NCBI GenBank assembly: GCA_019787685.1 | Contig: JAHNUO010000063.1 | Span: 17,316 to 81,315 of the forward strand | Reading direction: 5' to 3' | From: Chiua virens | Taxonomy: Eukaryota > Basidiomycota > Agaricomycetes > Boletales > Boletaceae | DNA length: 64,000 nucleotides | Shown here: one piece after another, positions 14,024 to 25,054 of the stretch | How positions within the stretch are numbered: position 1 is the stretch's first letter | Layout of the letters: every line of letters starts with the position of its first letter | Position numbers and translations under genes: made by a program | The notes under the pieces: model-generated | What the model was told of the DNA's origin: nothing | Seen by the model: only the letters and a program-made list of their open reading frames with translations | Database searches by the model: none

Positions 14024-15656
14024 TCACAATCCGAGGCCACCCGTTCCGATCGCACCAACACCGCGTAGCACGTCCGTGATGATATGCCGTCGACCCAAAA
14101 TAGAGGTCGAGTGTTTCATATTCGAACTAGTGGAAAGCGCATGCGACGTCGGCGGTGAGAACGGCTGTGCAGAGATGCCATCCATCGACAGCCCACGCCT
14201 GGAACGCCACGAGAAGCGCGTACTTGGAGGCGCGGAAGGCGAACGGTGGAGATTGTTGGACGGGGCAGACGATGCCATCGATTTGGGTGCCGGCGCCATT
14301 ACGGGAATGGGTACAGGCAGGGTCTTGGGACACTGGGGCAACTCGGGTGGAACTCTTCCCGCGGTACAAGGCAACATGTCCATGGAAGCGGGTGGGATGG
14401 GCGATATATCAGGCGAAGGGGGCCGAGAACGACGGGAGATGGAGGGGAGTGTGGATAAGAGATCGGGTGATGGCGCTCGGGTAAAATCTTCGATCAGCCT
14501 GAGGAGCTCAATCGTCGACCCGGGTAGTTGGGGCAAACTAAGAGACGACGAGGAGAAGGAATACGGCGAAGAGAAGGAACATGGTGGCGGCGAAAATGAA
14601 CACGGTGGCGGAGTGAGACACTGTTGCTTGCCCGAGCGCTGTGTAACATTGTCACCTGAGTAACCTGTAGGCGAGGGACAGGTCACGAAACTATCATTAC
14701 TTTGTGTCATTGATGAGGACGATCCGGCAAGACTCGGCGCTGGCGACACCGACGGGGTTCGTTTTGGAGATGGGAGAGGAAACAGTTCATTCTCGTCTTC
14801 ATCTTCGCTATCTTCCTCTTCTGGTATGCGAGGTGTAGTGGGTGTGATACAAGAGGGTGAATGTGCGGCAGCCATAGATGGATCGGATCGGACCATGTCT
14901 ATCAACGCTCCTACGTCGCCCGATCGCCGACGCTTGTCTATCTCATCCACGCTGATTGAGACTCCAAGAGCGCCATAGGAGGCTGAAGCGGCACTTCCCG
15001 CAACGGTAAGAGTGCGAGGGCTGTCGCTCGCACTCTGACTTCGGCGCCTCGAGGCAGCACGCGAAAAACGTTCCTGCCATGCGTCGCCGTCGACGAACGC
15101 GGCCTCGGTAACGGAATAACATGCTGCACAACAGGGACGCAGAGGAACGGTGACGATGTCTGGATGGATCGGAGATGTAAGTTTTTTTTGTGCGCTACGA
15201 GGATGTCGAGTGAGGGTAGAGGAATGAGGATAAGAGGTGTCTGGAAGATGAGGACGATGTACGAGACAAGGCGGGAGAGGCGCGCAGTCAACGGTGCGTG
15301 TCGGCGAACGAGGTTCGAGTGAAAGTCTGCAGCAATGTTGGACCAGAAGCGATGTTTACGAGTGAAAAGACGCACGTTGGTAAGGGAACCCGTAAGACGA
15401 GGTGTGACTGGTTCTCTTCTCCAGAAATGTCTGTTGCTATTAATGGTGAAGTTGCAGGAGCAGAAGGACTGGTTGATGGCCGTCTCTTCCACAACGGGAG
15501 CGCATACGATTTTGTTACGACTCTTGGCCGCCGAGGACGGGATGGAGAGTCTGGGATGATAACACATTGAGTCTCGAATCGCACGGTACTGCCATGCTCA
15601 TCGATGGGTTCGATAGAAGGCATAGATGAGCTGGCCGGTGTTTCTTCAGTCGACAT
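14024..15656 (-). CDS. Ser/Pro-rich protein with a short Cys-rich motif, unknown
   Basis: Two exons, 15656-15376 and 15326-14024, joined by a 49-nt intron with a strong GTGCGT donor and GCTGCAG acceptor, give 527 residues. The start is the first ATG of the exon-1 frame that precedes a sensible N-terminus (Met-Ser-Thr-Glu-Glu). The middle contains Pro-Cys-Cys-Ala-Ala-Cys-Tyr-Ser followed by an acidic/aromatic patch (Asp-Gly-Asp-Ala-Trp-Gln-Glu-Arg-Phe-Ser), the most conserved-looking part. The rest is low-complexity, Ser- and Pro-rich with an acidic cluster and many Ser-Pro sites, suggesting a phosphorylated regulatory protein. No enzyme domain is recognised and no function is assigned. Confidence 0.55.
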
Positions 15657-18523
15657 CAATGTTGTGGAGGAAAACGTGACAGTGGCGCAGTGAGAAAGAA
15701 CGCTCCCCCGTAGTTCGGACCTGAAGCCAAACTGTATGTCATACGACCCAAGCCGCGAAGACACTTACCACATTCATCAAACCTTTATTGGTCACATTTG
15801 GACGTGCCTAGCGCATAATGACCTGAAACTCTCAATTGCACCTACAGGCGAGCCCTTCAAGACACCCCTCTCACCCCTGTTGTCCTTCCTTGCGAAGAAC
15901 GCCAACGAGTTCTGCCACTTTTTTTCGATGTTCTCTTCCATTCTCGGATGCGGGGGAGCCGAGTATCATAATATTGTGGCAGTGCCACGACCTTGTTAGT
16001 TCCGAGGAGCGCCGCAATCTCGCCGCATTGACCTTTCCAAGTTACCCCAAATGATCGTGTTCATCAATGTCTGGATTTTGCCACTGATTACGGTCACTGC
16101 GAGCGAAGTTACACGTGTCAATACCTCCTTTGCAAAGAAGCGGAATCCAAATTCCTATAGTTACGACTTACAGCATCATTGAAGCGTTGAGGCGCAGCGC
16201 CAGGCGAAGTAACACGATCTTTCACCGAAATTCTGGCATGTCTCCGTCATGTTGTCGAACTTCAAGCAGCGTCCTGGCGCAGCAGTCATAAAGTCCCACC
16301 ACGTCGTGTTTACTGCCACTCACCTTCTGGCAAGACTACTCATCGGAACAGCCGCCAGGTCAGCGTGTTACGTTTTGTTCTTCACAATCGTACAACTTGC
16401 CGCAGGTAAAACCATTTGAATCCGAAGTACCAAGGTAGGGATCACCCTTACCCTTGGCCGAGCCAAAACAGTTCTCATACCACGTATTAACACCGCCGGA
16501 TGCCAGTGCTGCGCTAATTAATCGTCGCTTCGTCACAAATCCTGTGAAGCTACGACGGTGTCCCATCTCCGCTCTTCCTACACCAGCGTGTACGTTTGTT
16601 CCCGAGTGGCTTGCGGTGCAGCCTAACATACACGAATCGTGACCGCTTGATAGACTCCGCGAACAGGTCAACTATCCGACAGCTTTGATGGTGGCATGTA
16701 GCCGAGGACGAGGACGAGGTGCATCGAAGCGTCGTTTTTGTCTAAATGAAATGATGAATGACGTTGGCGCGGGTTTAGATACATATAATGCAACACAGCG
16801 GGGGGTTTCGTCCGATCGTCTTGATCGCACCGGTAGCTTTGCGTGAGATATTTTGAAAGGCTCCATTGTGATTGGTTTCTCATGAGTCGTCGATTTCCAC
16901 GTTTTACAGTGTCCTTGGTTAGATTGTACGTCAACCAACCTGTCTCTGAGGATATTTTAGGATCCTGTGAAATCTCGGTCCGGGCTGCTCCCACATCGTA
17001 CGGACCAACCAATCTCATCCCAACCAAAACAGGATCTCATCTGTTGTCTCTTATGCCATTGGCAAGTATTGATTATCAGACACTCACGATGATCATCAAT
17101 GAAACCCACCGACCGATCAAGCCACCGATACAGATTTCCACCCCTCTCGAATACCCATCTCAGTGCTAGAACAAAATCCCGGCTTCCAGTAAAGGCCACG
17201 ACTTCTTCAATGAATGATTTCTGGTCCAAGATCCCGGTTATGGGAATGGCGCTCCCAAGGCAACCACCCGACATCGAAAATAATGCGGAAGTTCGACTCC
17301 CAAGCCTACTAGGCGGTACCGCTCAGCAGAAGCCCAGGCTGAAATTTTATTCCTTCTGGTCTGAGGCGTCCGAACCAGGATGCGTTTTGATTGTAGTGGC
17401 GGAGTATTACATAATGCATCGTGCATGCAAATATTTGGCTGGAGGCCTGATCGGGCTTGCTTCACCTCTGTGTCTGCAGTGAGGGGGGCTCCCGGGGTTG
17501 TCGTTCCCATAAGATGCTCGTGTGACGACATTGAACACCCCTTAAACTTTCATGCTCAGTGTCATGTAGACACTCGGACAGTGGCGCTGCCAGAGCCGCG
17601 CCATCACAGCAAGACCCATGTTTTCTCTGATTTACATATCCTCAATCCTCCAATCGGAGCCAAAGCAATGTTATATCGTTCTCGCAAGTATCTCGGCGAA
17701 GCTTGTGAACACGACCCGCGTTCGAAAGATGGGATTTCCCGAACTTTTCTTATCCCGAGAACTTTGGGATCCGTGGCGGATCAATCAGTTTTTCGTGGGT
17801 TAACTTCTTTTTGCTGTATCCGGATGCATGGTTTGGTACCCTGATCCAACCTGGCATGGTGTTCTGCCGTGACCTAGTACGCAATCTGTGACAAACCTGT
17901 GATCATTGCCATCCAGCCAGTGATATGAATCATGATTATGATGGTCATCACAGCTTGGTGGATGCGAGCCCACCACGCCATTAACAACGTGGGCGGCATA
18001 GGGTTCTTTGGACACCGTGATGTCCAGAGCGCCATAGTACGGCGGTCGCCTTGAGCTTGTATGGCAGCACGCGGTTGGTTCTACAATTATATTTGATACC
18101 ACGTGTTGCAATGGACAATTCTCAACAGCGAGCAAGTAGGTCGATGTGGTCCATGCCAGTGCCCGTGGGTTCGGAAGCATCGTATACACGTGCTCACATG
18201 ACTTCGTCCATGATAAGGTGTCCGACTCCGCGAGATAAGAATGTCGCCGATCATTGGGTGAGTGCATCGGCGACATTTGTCTCCCAACAAACATCGCCTT
18301 TCTCAGCAAACCAATCTTGGCTAGACCCAGGAGTGAGCTTATCGGGCGCCCACCGTACGGCTCGTCCGTAGCTCCCTTTGGGCAAAAACCCTAACTTCAT
18401 ATTCAGACGAAATTGGATGCCTCCCACCTTTAGCCCATATATGTTTGGCCCCCAGGTAATCTCCTGAGGCGAAATCATCCCCACACCATCGATAATTCGT
18501 AACCCCATACTACCTAGCCCCAC
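15657..18523. other. Long gene-poor stretch
   Basis: Nearly 2.9 kb with only scattered open frames in all six phases (for example 16360-16671 and 17800-18309, both minus). None has a recognisable domain, a conserved splice pattern or clear codon bias, and frames on opposite strands overlap. It may hold an unrecognised secreted or non-coding gene; I cannot support one. Confidence 0.45.
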
Positions 18524-19702
18524 ATGATTCAGACGGAGGCGCTCCAAGTGCACTTCAATGTCTCTCGGGCCCGGAACTCATTTGTAAGTTCGACGGCGGT
18601 GGTCGTTCTTCTTGTTTCTTCTTCTTTTCGCACCATTGATCGTACCTTCCCAGGTCGCAACCGGGCGAGGGGGCTCAGGCAACCTTCGACGCCCATCGTT
18701 GGCACCCATTTCCACAGATGGTAAGTACTCGTCGGACTTACGTGTCCCTTCGCCTAACGAACGCCCAGATACGCCCACCAGCGACAGGACACGTCCAGGA
18801 TCTGAGTTCCGGCCCACGAGTCCGCCGGCGGAAGTTCCACCTGAACGTCAGAGTCCATCCGAGAAAAAACGAGGATTCACGTCGAGCGGGAGAGGCGGGT
18901 CTGGAAACATCCAACCGTCGACGTCTGATCTGGAGGCTCACCCATTGACGGCTTCCATCCTCAGTCGACACAGCGCCGTGCAGGCGGAGTACGAACAACG
19001 GATAAGAAAAGCACACGCTGAATCACATATGGTTGTGAGTCACCAACCCAATTTAACCAGCTTCGTCCATATTTGATACTGTTATATGCAGCGCTCGTCA
19101 GGTCGGGGTGGATCTGGTAATATATCAGATCTGCGACGACGAAGTCGTTCACACGAACCTAGGTTTACTGCCAAACGGAAATTCTTTACAGTAAAGGGTC
19201 GGGAGAGGGGTAACACGGATGGCGCCGCGCAACATGGACGGGATCGTAACACGAATAGAAGGTGGCTGGATTCTCCACATGTTTGGTGCCAGGTCTAATA
19301 CTGATATACGGTCGCAGAATGAGCCTTGCCACATGCTCCTCGCAGAGCTCTGGCGTTTTCGAAGCCAGACACAGTGGAGACTCTGTTAGAGGGAGCCATG
19401 ATTACAGCAGCGCGATGACGTCAAGCGATCACGCTATTCATCGATCCAGAACGAAAAAAAACTTGTTGGCGCGGCGGGGTAGACTACCACCACCACCTCG
19501 GCCACCACCTTCTCCCATGCTACCACTTGGGCCGCCAATCCCGCGACCATTTAAATCACCGCCAACCATCGTACCAATGTATCCTCAAGGCTGCCACCCT
19601 GGTAGTCCTGGCTCGGGCTCGGGCACATATTCAACCATGTCGGAGTCGGCGATCTTGGAGGACATTGAAGAGTATCTTTCTTTCTTGGACTTGGATTTAT
19701 GA
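18524..19702 (+). CDS. Par32/DUF3602-type protein with GRGGSGN repeats
   Basis: Four exons (18524-18583, 18654-19034, 19092-19261, 19318-19702) give 331 residues. The hallmark is a repeated Gly-Arg-Gly-Gly-Ser-Gly-Asn-(Leu/Ile) motif, seen three times (encoded near 18663, 18888 and 19100), with a fourth degenerate copy encoded near 19198. This repeat defines the fungal DUF3602 family; yeast Par32 is phosphorylated after rapamycin and controls ammonium permeases downstream of TORC1. The rest is disordered and rich in Arg, Ser and Pro, with a polyproline tract near the C-terminus and an acidic end (Asp-Leu-Asp-Leu). A GTAAGT at 18720 could start another intron but is not needed, since the frame is open. 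A role in TOR signalling is inference from the family. Confidence 0.7.
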
Positions 19703-20354
19703 CTATTCTACTAGTAGGAACAATATTGTTCATGTTATCATTTGTCACGAGTGGAATAACTTTTACCTGAGACTCCATGTAGATGCAATATGTAGTATGT
19801 ACTGACTGTAGCAACCGAAACCTGGACTTGAATCATTGGGGGACCTCACACTGTCCACTGCGCGGGGCTTTGATCGGAAGTAATGGGTTTCGGATCCTTG
19901 ATAGCCAACACCTGAAGGGATGGTGTCAGGTTGTTGGCGAAAGTGTCAAGCGTGCCATCACAAAAAGTGCAGAACTCAGACTTTGCGTGACATGCGTGAC
20001 ACCTGATGTTCGCACGTGACAGAGAACCCTTGCCTCGCGACATATCTCTCCAGTGGTATCTCGAAATGACTCCATGCTCTGTCGTCCCGATGCCAAATCG
20101 ACGTATAGTGTATCGTACAGAAAATTTGAAGACATTGAAAGACAGTTCAAGACGACACCAATGGCCGTTCTAGGCCACCAAAATGATCGCTTCCCGGATA
20201 ATTTCTTGGGTCATGGCATGCATCTCCTCCGGTACGCCGAGACAATTCCTATTCTGTCGTTCCGATACCAAAGTGATGTATAGTGTATCGTACAGATAGT
20301 TTGAAGACAGTGGAAGACATGACCGTATCCAACCATTATGCACCCAAACAATCG
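19703..20354. other. Non-coding segment with a direct repeat at the edge of the transposon zone
   Basis: No gene is supported. Two related copies of about 67 bp lie at 20078-20144 and 20252-20319, sharing words such as TATAGTGTATCGTACAGA. They sit just beyond the stop of the transposon-type protein fragment and may belong to its 3' terminal region. Confidence 0.45.
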
Positions 20355-21134
20355 CTAGAGCGCACCATATCCCTCCCGAGCCCAGACATCTTCGTCGAGT
20401 TCTTCTCCTTCGTCAGCAACTACAGGATCATCAACAACAACCACAAGTTCTCCCTCGGCTCCATCATCCGACGACTCGTCATCTAAATCCAGTGATCCAA
20501 CACTCTTATTTTCGAGGCCTGGGTCCTCTGAAGCATCATTTTCGACTTCGATGTCTGACTCGGATCCATCAGATGTCTCGTCGATAGGAATTTTGTTGCC
20601 TCCTTGCTGTAAAATATAATCTCATTCGCGCATTGCCTGGTGCCCGATACCGCCACCTCGGAAACGCATGAACATATGCCTGTCGACAAAGCTTCAAGTG
20701 CACGAGTACCAGAAACCTGTTAGCCACAATTGCGACATAGACTCGGAATGAGTGATAAAGACACACGGATTGACGTAAAAAAAAAAACAATGCTGATAGG
20801 ATTTTCCATCTATATATCTGACTCCCGGCTGGATAAATGATGGTGTATGGAATTCGTCTGTCACTCCAGAGGCAAAAGCGGGTATCAGGTGAACACCACG
20901 GATAACTTGGTCTGGGTTCACGAAGCCAAATGCCTGTAATGAGTCATCCGTGTCGAAAAATGAAATGCATTGCATGCGTTTCGCATCCCATCCTGCATCA
21001 TAAATTGAGTCACACTGAAACCAGCGTATGAACAGAACATCCATTCGTGTTGGTCGTGAGTACTGTGCTTTGGTGTCTTCTCGATGTTCGACCATGACAT
21101 GGAATATGTATAGGTAAAGGGTGGTTCCCTTAAC
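20355..21134 (-). pseudogene. C-terminal fragment of a large Agaricomycete transposon-type protein
   Basis: Reading leftwards from a splice acceptor at 21135-21137, the frame encodes a block with Phe-Ile-Arg-Trp-Phe-Gln-Cys-Asp. It continues with Gly-Trp-Asp-Ala-Lys-Arg, Ala-Phe-Gly-Phe-Val-Asn-Pro-Asp-Gln-Val-Ile-Arg-Gly-Val-His-Leu-Ile-Pro-Ala-Phe and a Tyr-Val-Asn stretch. A strongly acidic tail ends in Gly-Tyr-Gly-Ala-Leu at the TAG (20355-20357). This order is the C-terminal end of very common uncharacterised Agaricomycete proteins that accompany CACTA-like (Plavaka/KDZ-type) elements; the exact family name is uncertain. The frame shifts before the acidic tail and the whole N-terminal part is missing, so it is a relic. 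Confidence 0.55.
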
Positions 21135-21192
21135 CTGTTGCTCTATTTCACTTATCTGCCCCACTGGCCTAGTTGGTTTGAATAAAACTAAC

Positions 21193-21829
21193 CTAACCTA
21201 CCGAATCAATGATTTGCCTTGGGATGTTATTGGTTGGAAGTGGTCCCTTGAGAACATACTCCAACTCTGGTCGATTGCTGCTTTGACGAATCTCCACTGC
21301 ATTGTCCAATAATCCAAATGTCTCTTTCAGAGCTGGAACGCTTCCAGGAGGCACAGTCCCACTGAGCAAGATGACTTGCACACATTGCTCTCATAGCTCT
21401 CTGACATGGGCAAGGGAGGAGCGGAAATCATGCGAGAGTAATGGGAGATGAGCTTCGTCAAACACCAGGCGAGTAATCGGAAGGTCTTCATTAAGTTTTG
21501 CAATTTGAGTACGCCATCCACCAGTTGCTGCTCGATTTGCAGACACAAGAATCAAATTGATGCCAGGATTGAGCTTTCCTCCATGAGTAGATGGATTATA
21601 CTCCTGATAGGGAATGTTCATATCTTCCAGCTTTTGCTGCCAATCAGTCATCAGGGACCTCAATGGCAAGATGACAATGATGCCTGTGTTTGGTGATAGC
21701 TTGGCAGGAAGTATGGCTAGCATAGACTTTCCACCACCAGTCTTCAACATAGCAACCACATCTGTCTTGCGTTCAATGACAGCAATAACAGCATGCTTTT
21801 GTTCATCTGAAATCCATTTAAAGGGATCT
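21193..21829 (-). pseudogene. RecQ-like superfamily-2 helicase fragment
   Basis: The fragment carries helicase motif I (Thr-Gly-Gly-Gly-Lys-Ser-Met), Ia (Leu-Pro-Leu-Arg-Ser-Leu), II as Phe-Asp-Glu-Ala-His, and III as Leu-Leu-Ser-Gly-Thr-Val-Pro-Pro. The spacing is that of the RecQ-like helicases dispersed in Agaricomycete genomes. A TGA at 21391-21393 interrupts the frame where Arg is expected (CGA to TGA, compatible with deamination of a methylated CpG). The second helicase lobe and any N-terminal OrsD-type region are absent; the next 60 bp lead into a different transposon fragment. It begins beside a 37-bp tandem duplication. It is too short to act as a helicase. Confidence 0.75.
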
Positions 21830-21830
21830 A

Positions 21831-21904
21831 ATCTAATTCAGAGGGGGTTAGACAGAGGTAAGACCTAATCTAATTCAGAGGGGGTTAGACAGAGGTAAGA
21901 CCTA
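21831..21904. repeat. Perfect tandem duplication of a 37-bp unit
   Basis: Two identical 37-bp copies, 21831-21867 and 21868-21904, beginning ATCTAATTCAGAGGGGG. They lie exactly at the upstream edge of the helicase fragment, so the duplication may mark a repair junction. Confidence 0.9.
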
Positions 21905-22363
21905 GAGGGTCGTCGGCCGGCGGGATGGGTCATCCTACCTGCCCACCTCCCAAACACTCTTTCTCCATCGGTGGCCGTGCTCTGGCGGTGGCCGTGCTCT
22001 TTCTCCCTTGGTGGCAGTGCTGTGGCAGTGCTCTGTGCCTTCTGAGACGGGCCAATACCCCTGCACTCCCTTGCGGCCATGTTCCATCTTGCCTCTGCAA
22101 GTGGCTGTGAATCCTTTCATTCTGTGGCTGTGCAGTAGCTTGCATGGCCATACAATATGCTGTGGCAGTGCTCTGCTCCCTTGTGCCCATCCTATGCAAG
22201 TGGCTGTGCACAGTCATTGCTCACAGTCTGGGCCTCTATCCTAGGTGGCTGTGCAGTAAGCTTTCAGCATCAGACATGCTTTTCAACACTTTTTGACATC
22301 AATGGCAATTCACCTTCTCCTGTCTTTCAACTCCTCTTTCTTTCACTACACTTTGAACAAATT
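21905..22363. repeat. Imperfect short repeats around a GTGGCAGTGCTCTG word
   Basis: The segment contains several variants of GGTGGCCGTGCTCT and GTGGCAGTGCTCTG (near 21970-22035 and 22160). It is a degenerate minisatellite with no coding signal. Confidence 0.5.
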
Positions 22364-22805
22364 CGTTACGATCTCAACATTTACCCCTCATACGGATTAT
22401 GCTTTCAATTCTTTCCAAACGTTCATGCCTCATGTCAAGGCTGTCCACAGGATCATATCCTATTGGTCGCCACATATACACAGCATTCTCTCATGCTGTC
22501 ACCATCCATGACTCAATTCCTACACGTGTATTCACATGTTACTCATCATGACTCATAACCCGCCAGATGCCTGTGCAAGGCTATGCTCTTATCTATGACT
22601 CACCTTTGTTATCGTCCAATAGTATCTCTCTGTAGTTGACACTCAGATTAGAACTCCGACATCCATGTAGTATATAAACCCCATGAATTGAAGCCAGAGG
22701 ACTCTAACAAAGTTCTCTTGGAGTTTTCGCCTCTTTGATTGAACATTCACATCCTCTCTCAGTCACTCGACAACTACTAGTTCAATCTCTGTTCTAGGTT
22801 GTTTC
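22364..22805 (+). repeat. Diverged LTR of family LTR-1
   Basis: It aligns by eye with the solo LTR at 25330-25971. The start has TTACGATC against TTACAATC, and both share a TCCTATTGG word, a TATATAA promoter box, an ACTCTAACAAAGTTC stretch downstream and a CTAGGTTGTT-CA end. It is about 200 bp shorter, so internal deletions are implied. No matching internal retroelement genes were found downstream. Confidence 0.6.
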
Positions 22806-23244
22806 AAAATTAATGTCAAGTCCTTGGGTTTATGCCCAGACTTGAGCAACTTGGTAAGTGAAATCTGGGGTACCTATGGTTGTACTTGCACTTATACCCC
22901 ATTCAAATAGGCATACCCCTTGACAGTACTTTTTTTTGAGATTCCCATGTCTCAAACAGACCTATTATTGTCTACAATCAAAACCTATCTTCCACATCAG
23001 CAAAACAACCCTTGGTCTGTCCAGTCTGGACAGAGCTGGACAAAAAGTAGACAAAATAATCTGCCTATAAACTTGTTCTCAGATTTTGACAGAGCAATCT
23101 TTACATCAAATGAAGCCATCTGACACAGGTTTCATGACCCTAGACATGACTTTGCTTGTGTGGTAAGCCCAGACTTTCAACAATGATAAGGTGCTTCCAC
23201 TGATGCTACACACTAATACACATGAACATCTTGTAGCAATGACT
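22806..23244 (+). other. Unassigned segment between two LTRs
   Basis: It follows the LTR-1 copy, where a primer-binding site and gag start would be expected. A short ORF begins at 22948 (Met-Ser-Gln-Thr-Asp-Leu) but matches nothing I recognise. It is probably the 5' remnant of a retroelement. Confidence 0.35.
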
Positions 23245-24160
23245 TGTTACGATTCATCTTTTCTTTTCCTTTTCCTTTGATTTCTCTACGCTCCGTACTA
23301 CAGGTACCAACCTACATTCAATCTGCAGGGCTTAACCCTTTGCCCTGTTTTCTTTTCTTTCTTTTGATCCAATTATGTGACTTCAGTCCAACCTGTTGAT
23401 CTGTCTTTGCTTCCTTTCTTCCGCTTCCTTTGATCCACTAGGGATCGCCTTCATTTCTGCCCATCACTCCGATGGCTTTCACATTTACTATTTTGCTTTC
23501 ATTCCACCTTCATTCTGTCCATCGCATATGTGCCATAGTACAACTCCTTTTGGCCCCTTGACTCGTTTCTGCTCTTCTTGGCCAACCCTTTGCCCCCGCC
23601 TTACTATACATACAGTAACTCCAAAAACTGTTGCAATAACTAAATGCAACACATGACCCAAGGGCCATTTTGTAGCCAAGCGTGAGTACTATCTTTCATC
23701 CCACTAGACCTAAGCGAAACTCTTACCCCTGTTTGCAGTGCGCTTCGCGCACTGTGTTGCATTTAGTTATTGCAATGGTTTTTGGAGTCACTGTATATAA
23801 ACCCACAGCGATACTCTATACTCCTTAGTCTTGATCTCCACAATCTAGCTGAGTATCTCTGCTCCTCCTTGGGCTTCACCTGAGCCATTCCTTCATCGCT
23901 GTGATCAATGTCCAGCTCCTCAGTCCACCCCGATCACAAGGGGCAGTCTTTGGTCCTTTGGGGTATAGATTCCCAACAGATGCTCTCAGCAACACCTGAG
24001 TTCTATCTTCGTCTCACTGGTAGCAATCCGCTGACCAGTACCTCTTTTTGAACTCTTCAGCGCACCACATATCAAGTGATGGTTGTTTGAGTTATTGCAG
24101 CCACTTGATACTTAATGGTTTTGTGGCTATGCTAGGCCCCTACCCAGGACTATCATAACA
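23245..24160 (+). repeat. 5' LTR of the Gypsy element (family LTR-2)
   Basis: It starts TGTTACGATT and ends ACTATCATAACA, thus TG...CA. The reverse-oriented copy at 24867-26669 shares both ends and the internal body. A MITE at 23613-23793 interrupts it next to the TATAAA promoter box (about 23796). A different 5-bp word flanks each side, as expected for an LTR of a full element rather than a solo LTR. Confidence 0.75.
23613..23793. mobile_element. 181-bp Tc1/mariner-like MITE with TA target duplication
   Basis: Terminal inverted repeats of about 40 bp (outer word CAGTRACTCCAAAAAC, inner word ATAACTAAATGCAACAC) enclose a short core with no ORF. TA dinucleotides flank both ends (23611-23612 and 23794-23795). 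The reverse LTR-2 copy lacks this block, which confirms insertion. Next to the right TIR is a perfect hairpin, CAGTGCGC-TTC-GCGCACTG (23736-23754). Confidence 0.85.
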
Positions 24161-24540
24161 AAAGATCAAGACTTGCTTCCTCAAGCCTGCCACTGTGTAG
24201 TTAGCTGCCCACCATTTCTTCGGGACGACCCCCTACTTGTCCAACCCTCAACCCTAGTTGGAGTCTCTGGACATATAACACCCCTTTATCTGATTTATCT
24301 GACAATAGCCCTGAACCCTCCTCACCTTCTTCTGAACTCCAGGAGAATGACATCAATATACTACATGTTGACCACTCTGAAGATGAAGATGAAACTGAAT
24401 ATCTTATCACCTCACTCAACATACCAAGTCTCGCTTCCTTCACATCACCTACGACCCCAAGGAATCCTATTCCCGGACCAACATCAATTCGACACCTGGC
24501 CATCGTATACACTCCTGCATCACTCCCACTATCCACCACC

Positions 24541-24866
24541 TTGTCCACTAGCAACATGTCTAGTAAAGCTGTCGAGCTTCATCTCAGAAAACCCTCTACC
24601 TTTGATGGGTTCTATGACCATGTCATACCTTGGTTGAACAATGTGGCCACATACCTATTCGTCAATGACTCCATGTATGACACTGATAACAAATGTGTCA
24701 CCTTTGCCCTTTCATTTATGATGGAAGGATCAGCTAGGACTTGGGGGTGGACACATTCCATGCCAAATCCATCCCTCTCTGCTCCTTCAGGAGCTAGACT
24801 GACTGGGAGACAGAGTTCCAAAAGGACTTTGAACACCACGACACCATCGCCTGGCTCTCTACTACC
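24541..24866 (+). pseudogene. Gypsy gag, N-terminal half
   Basis: The frame has the Ty3/Gypsy gag pattern: a Pro-Ser-Thr-Phe-Asp-Gly start, Trp-Leu-Asn, and a Met-Met-Glu-Gly-Ser-Ala-Arg-Thr-Trp-Gly block. It stops being gag at the 5-bp CTACC target duplication, where the reverse solo LTR begins; removing that LTR rejoins it to the downstream gag at 26675. It lies in a Gypsy remnant without pol. Confidence 0.75.
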
Positions 24867-25054
24867 TGTTATGATAGTCCCGGGATAGGGCCTAGCGTAA
24901 CCACAAAAGTGCACTAAGTATCAAGTGGCTGCGATAAACTCAAACAACCACCACTTGATATGTGGTGCACTGAAGAGTTCAAAGAGGGGTACTGGTCAGC
25001 GGATTGCTACCAGTGAGATGAAGGTACATAGAACTCAGGCGTTGCTAAGAGCAT

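Noticed and set aside
15736..18309. Several ORFs in the gene-poor 15.7-18.5 kb stretch
   Set aside because: Overlapping frames on both strands and no recognisable protein; could not be supported as genes.
18716..18769. Possible extra intron in the Par32-like gene
   Set aside because: GT and AG words exist, but the frame is open and the sequence reads as plausible protein without splicing.
23245..24160. The two LTR-2 copies as the pair of LTRs of one element
   Set aside because: They are in opposite orientation, and the second has its own CTACC duplication inside gag, so it is an independent solo LTR.
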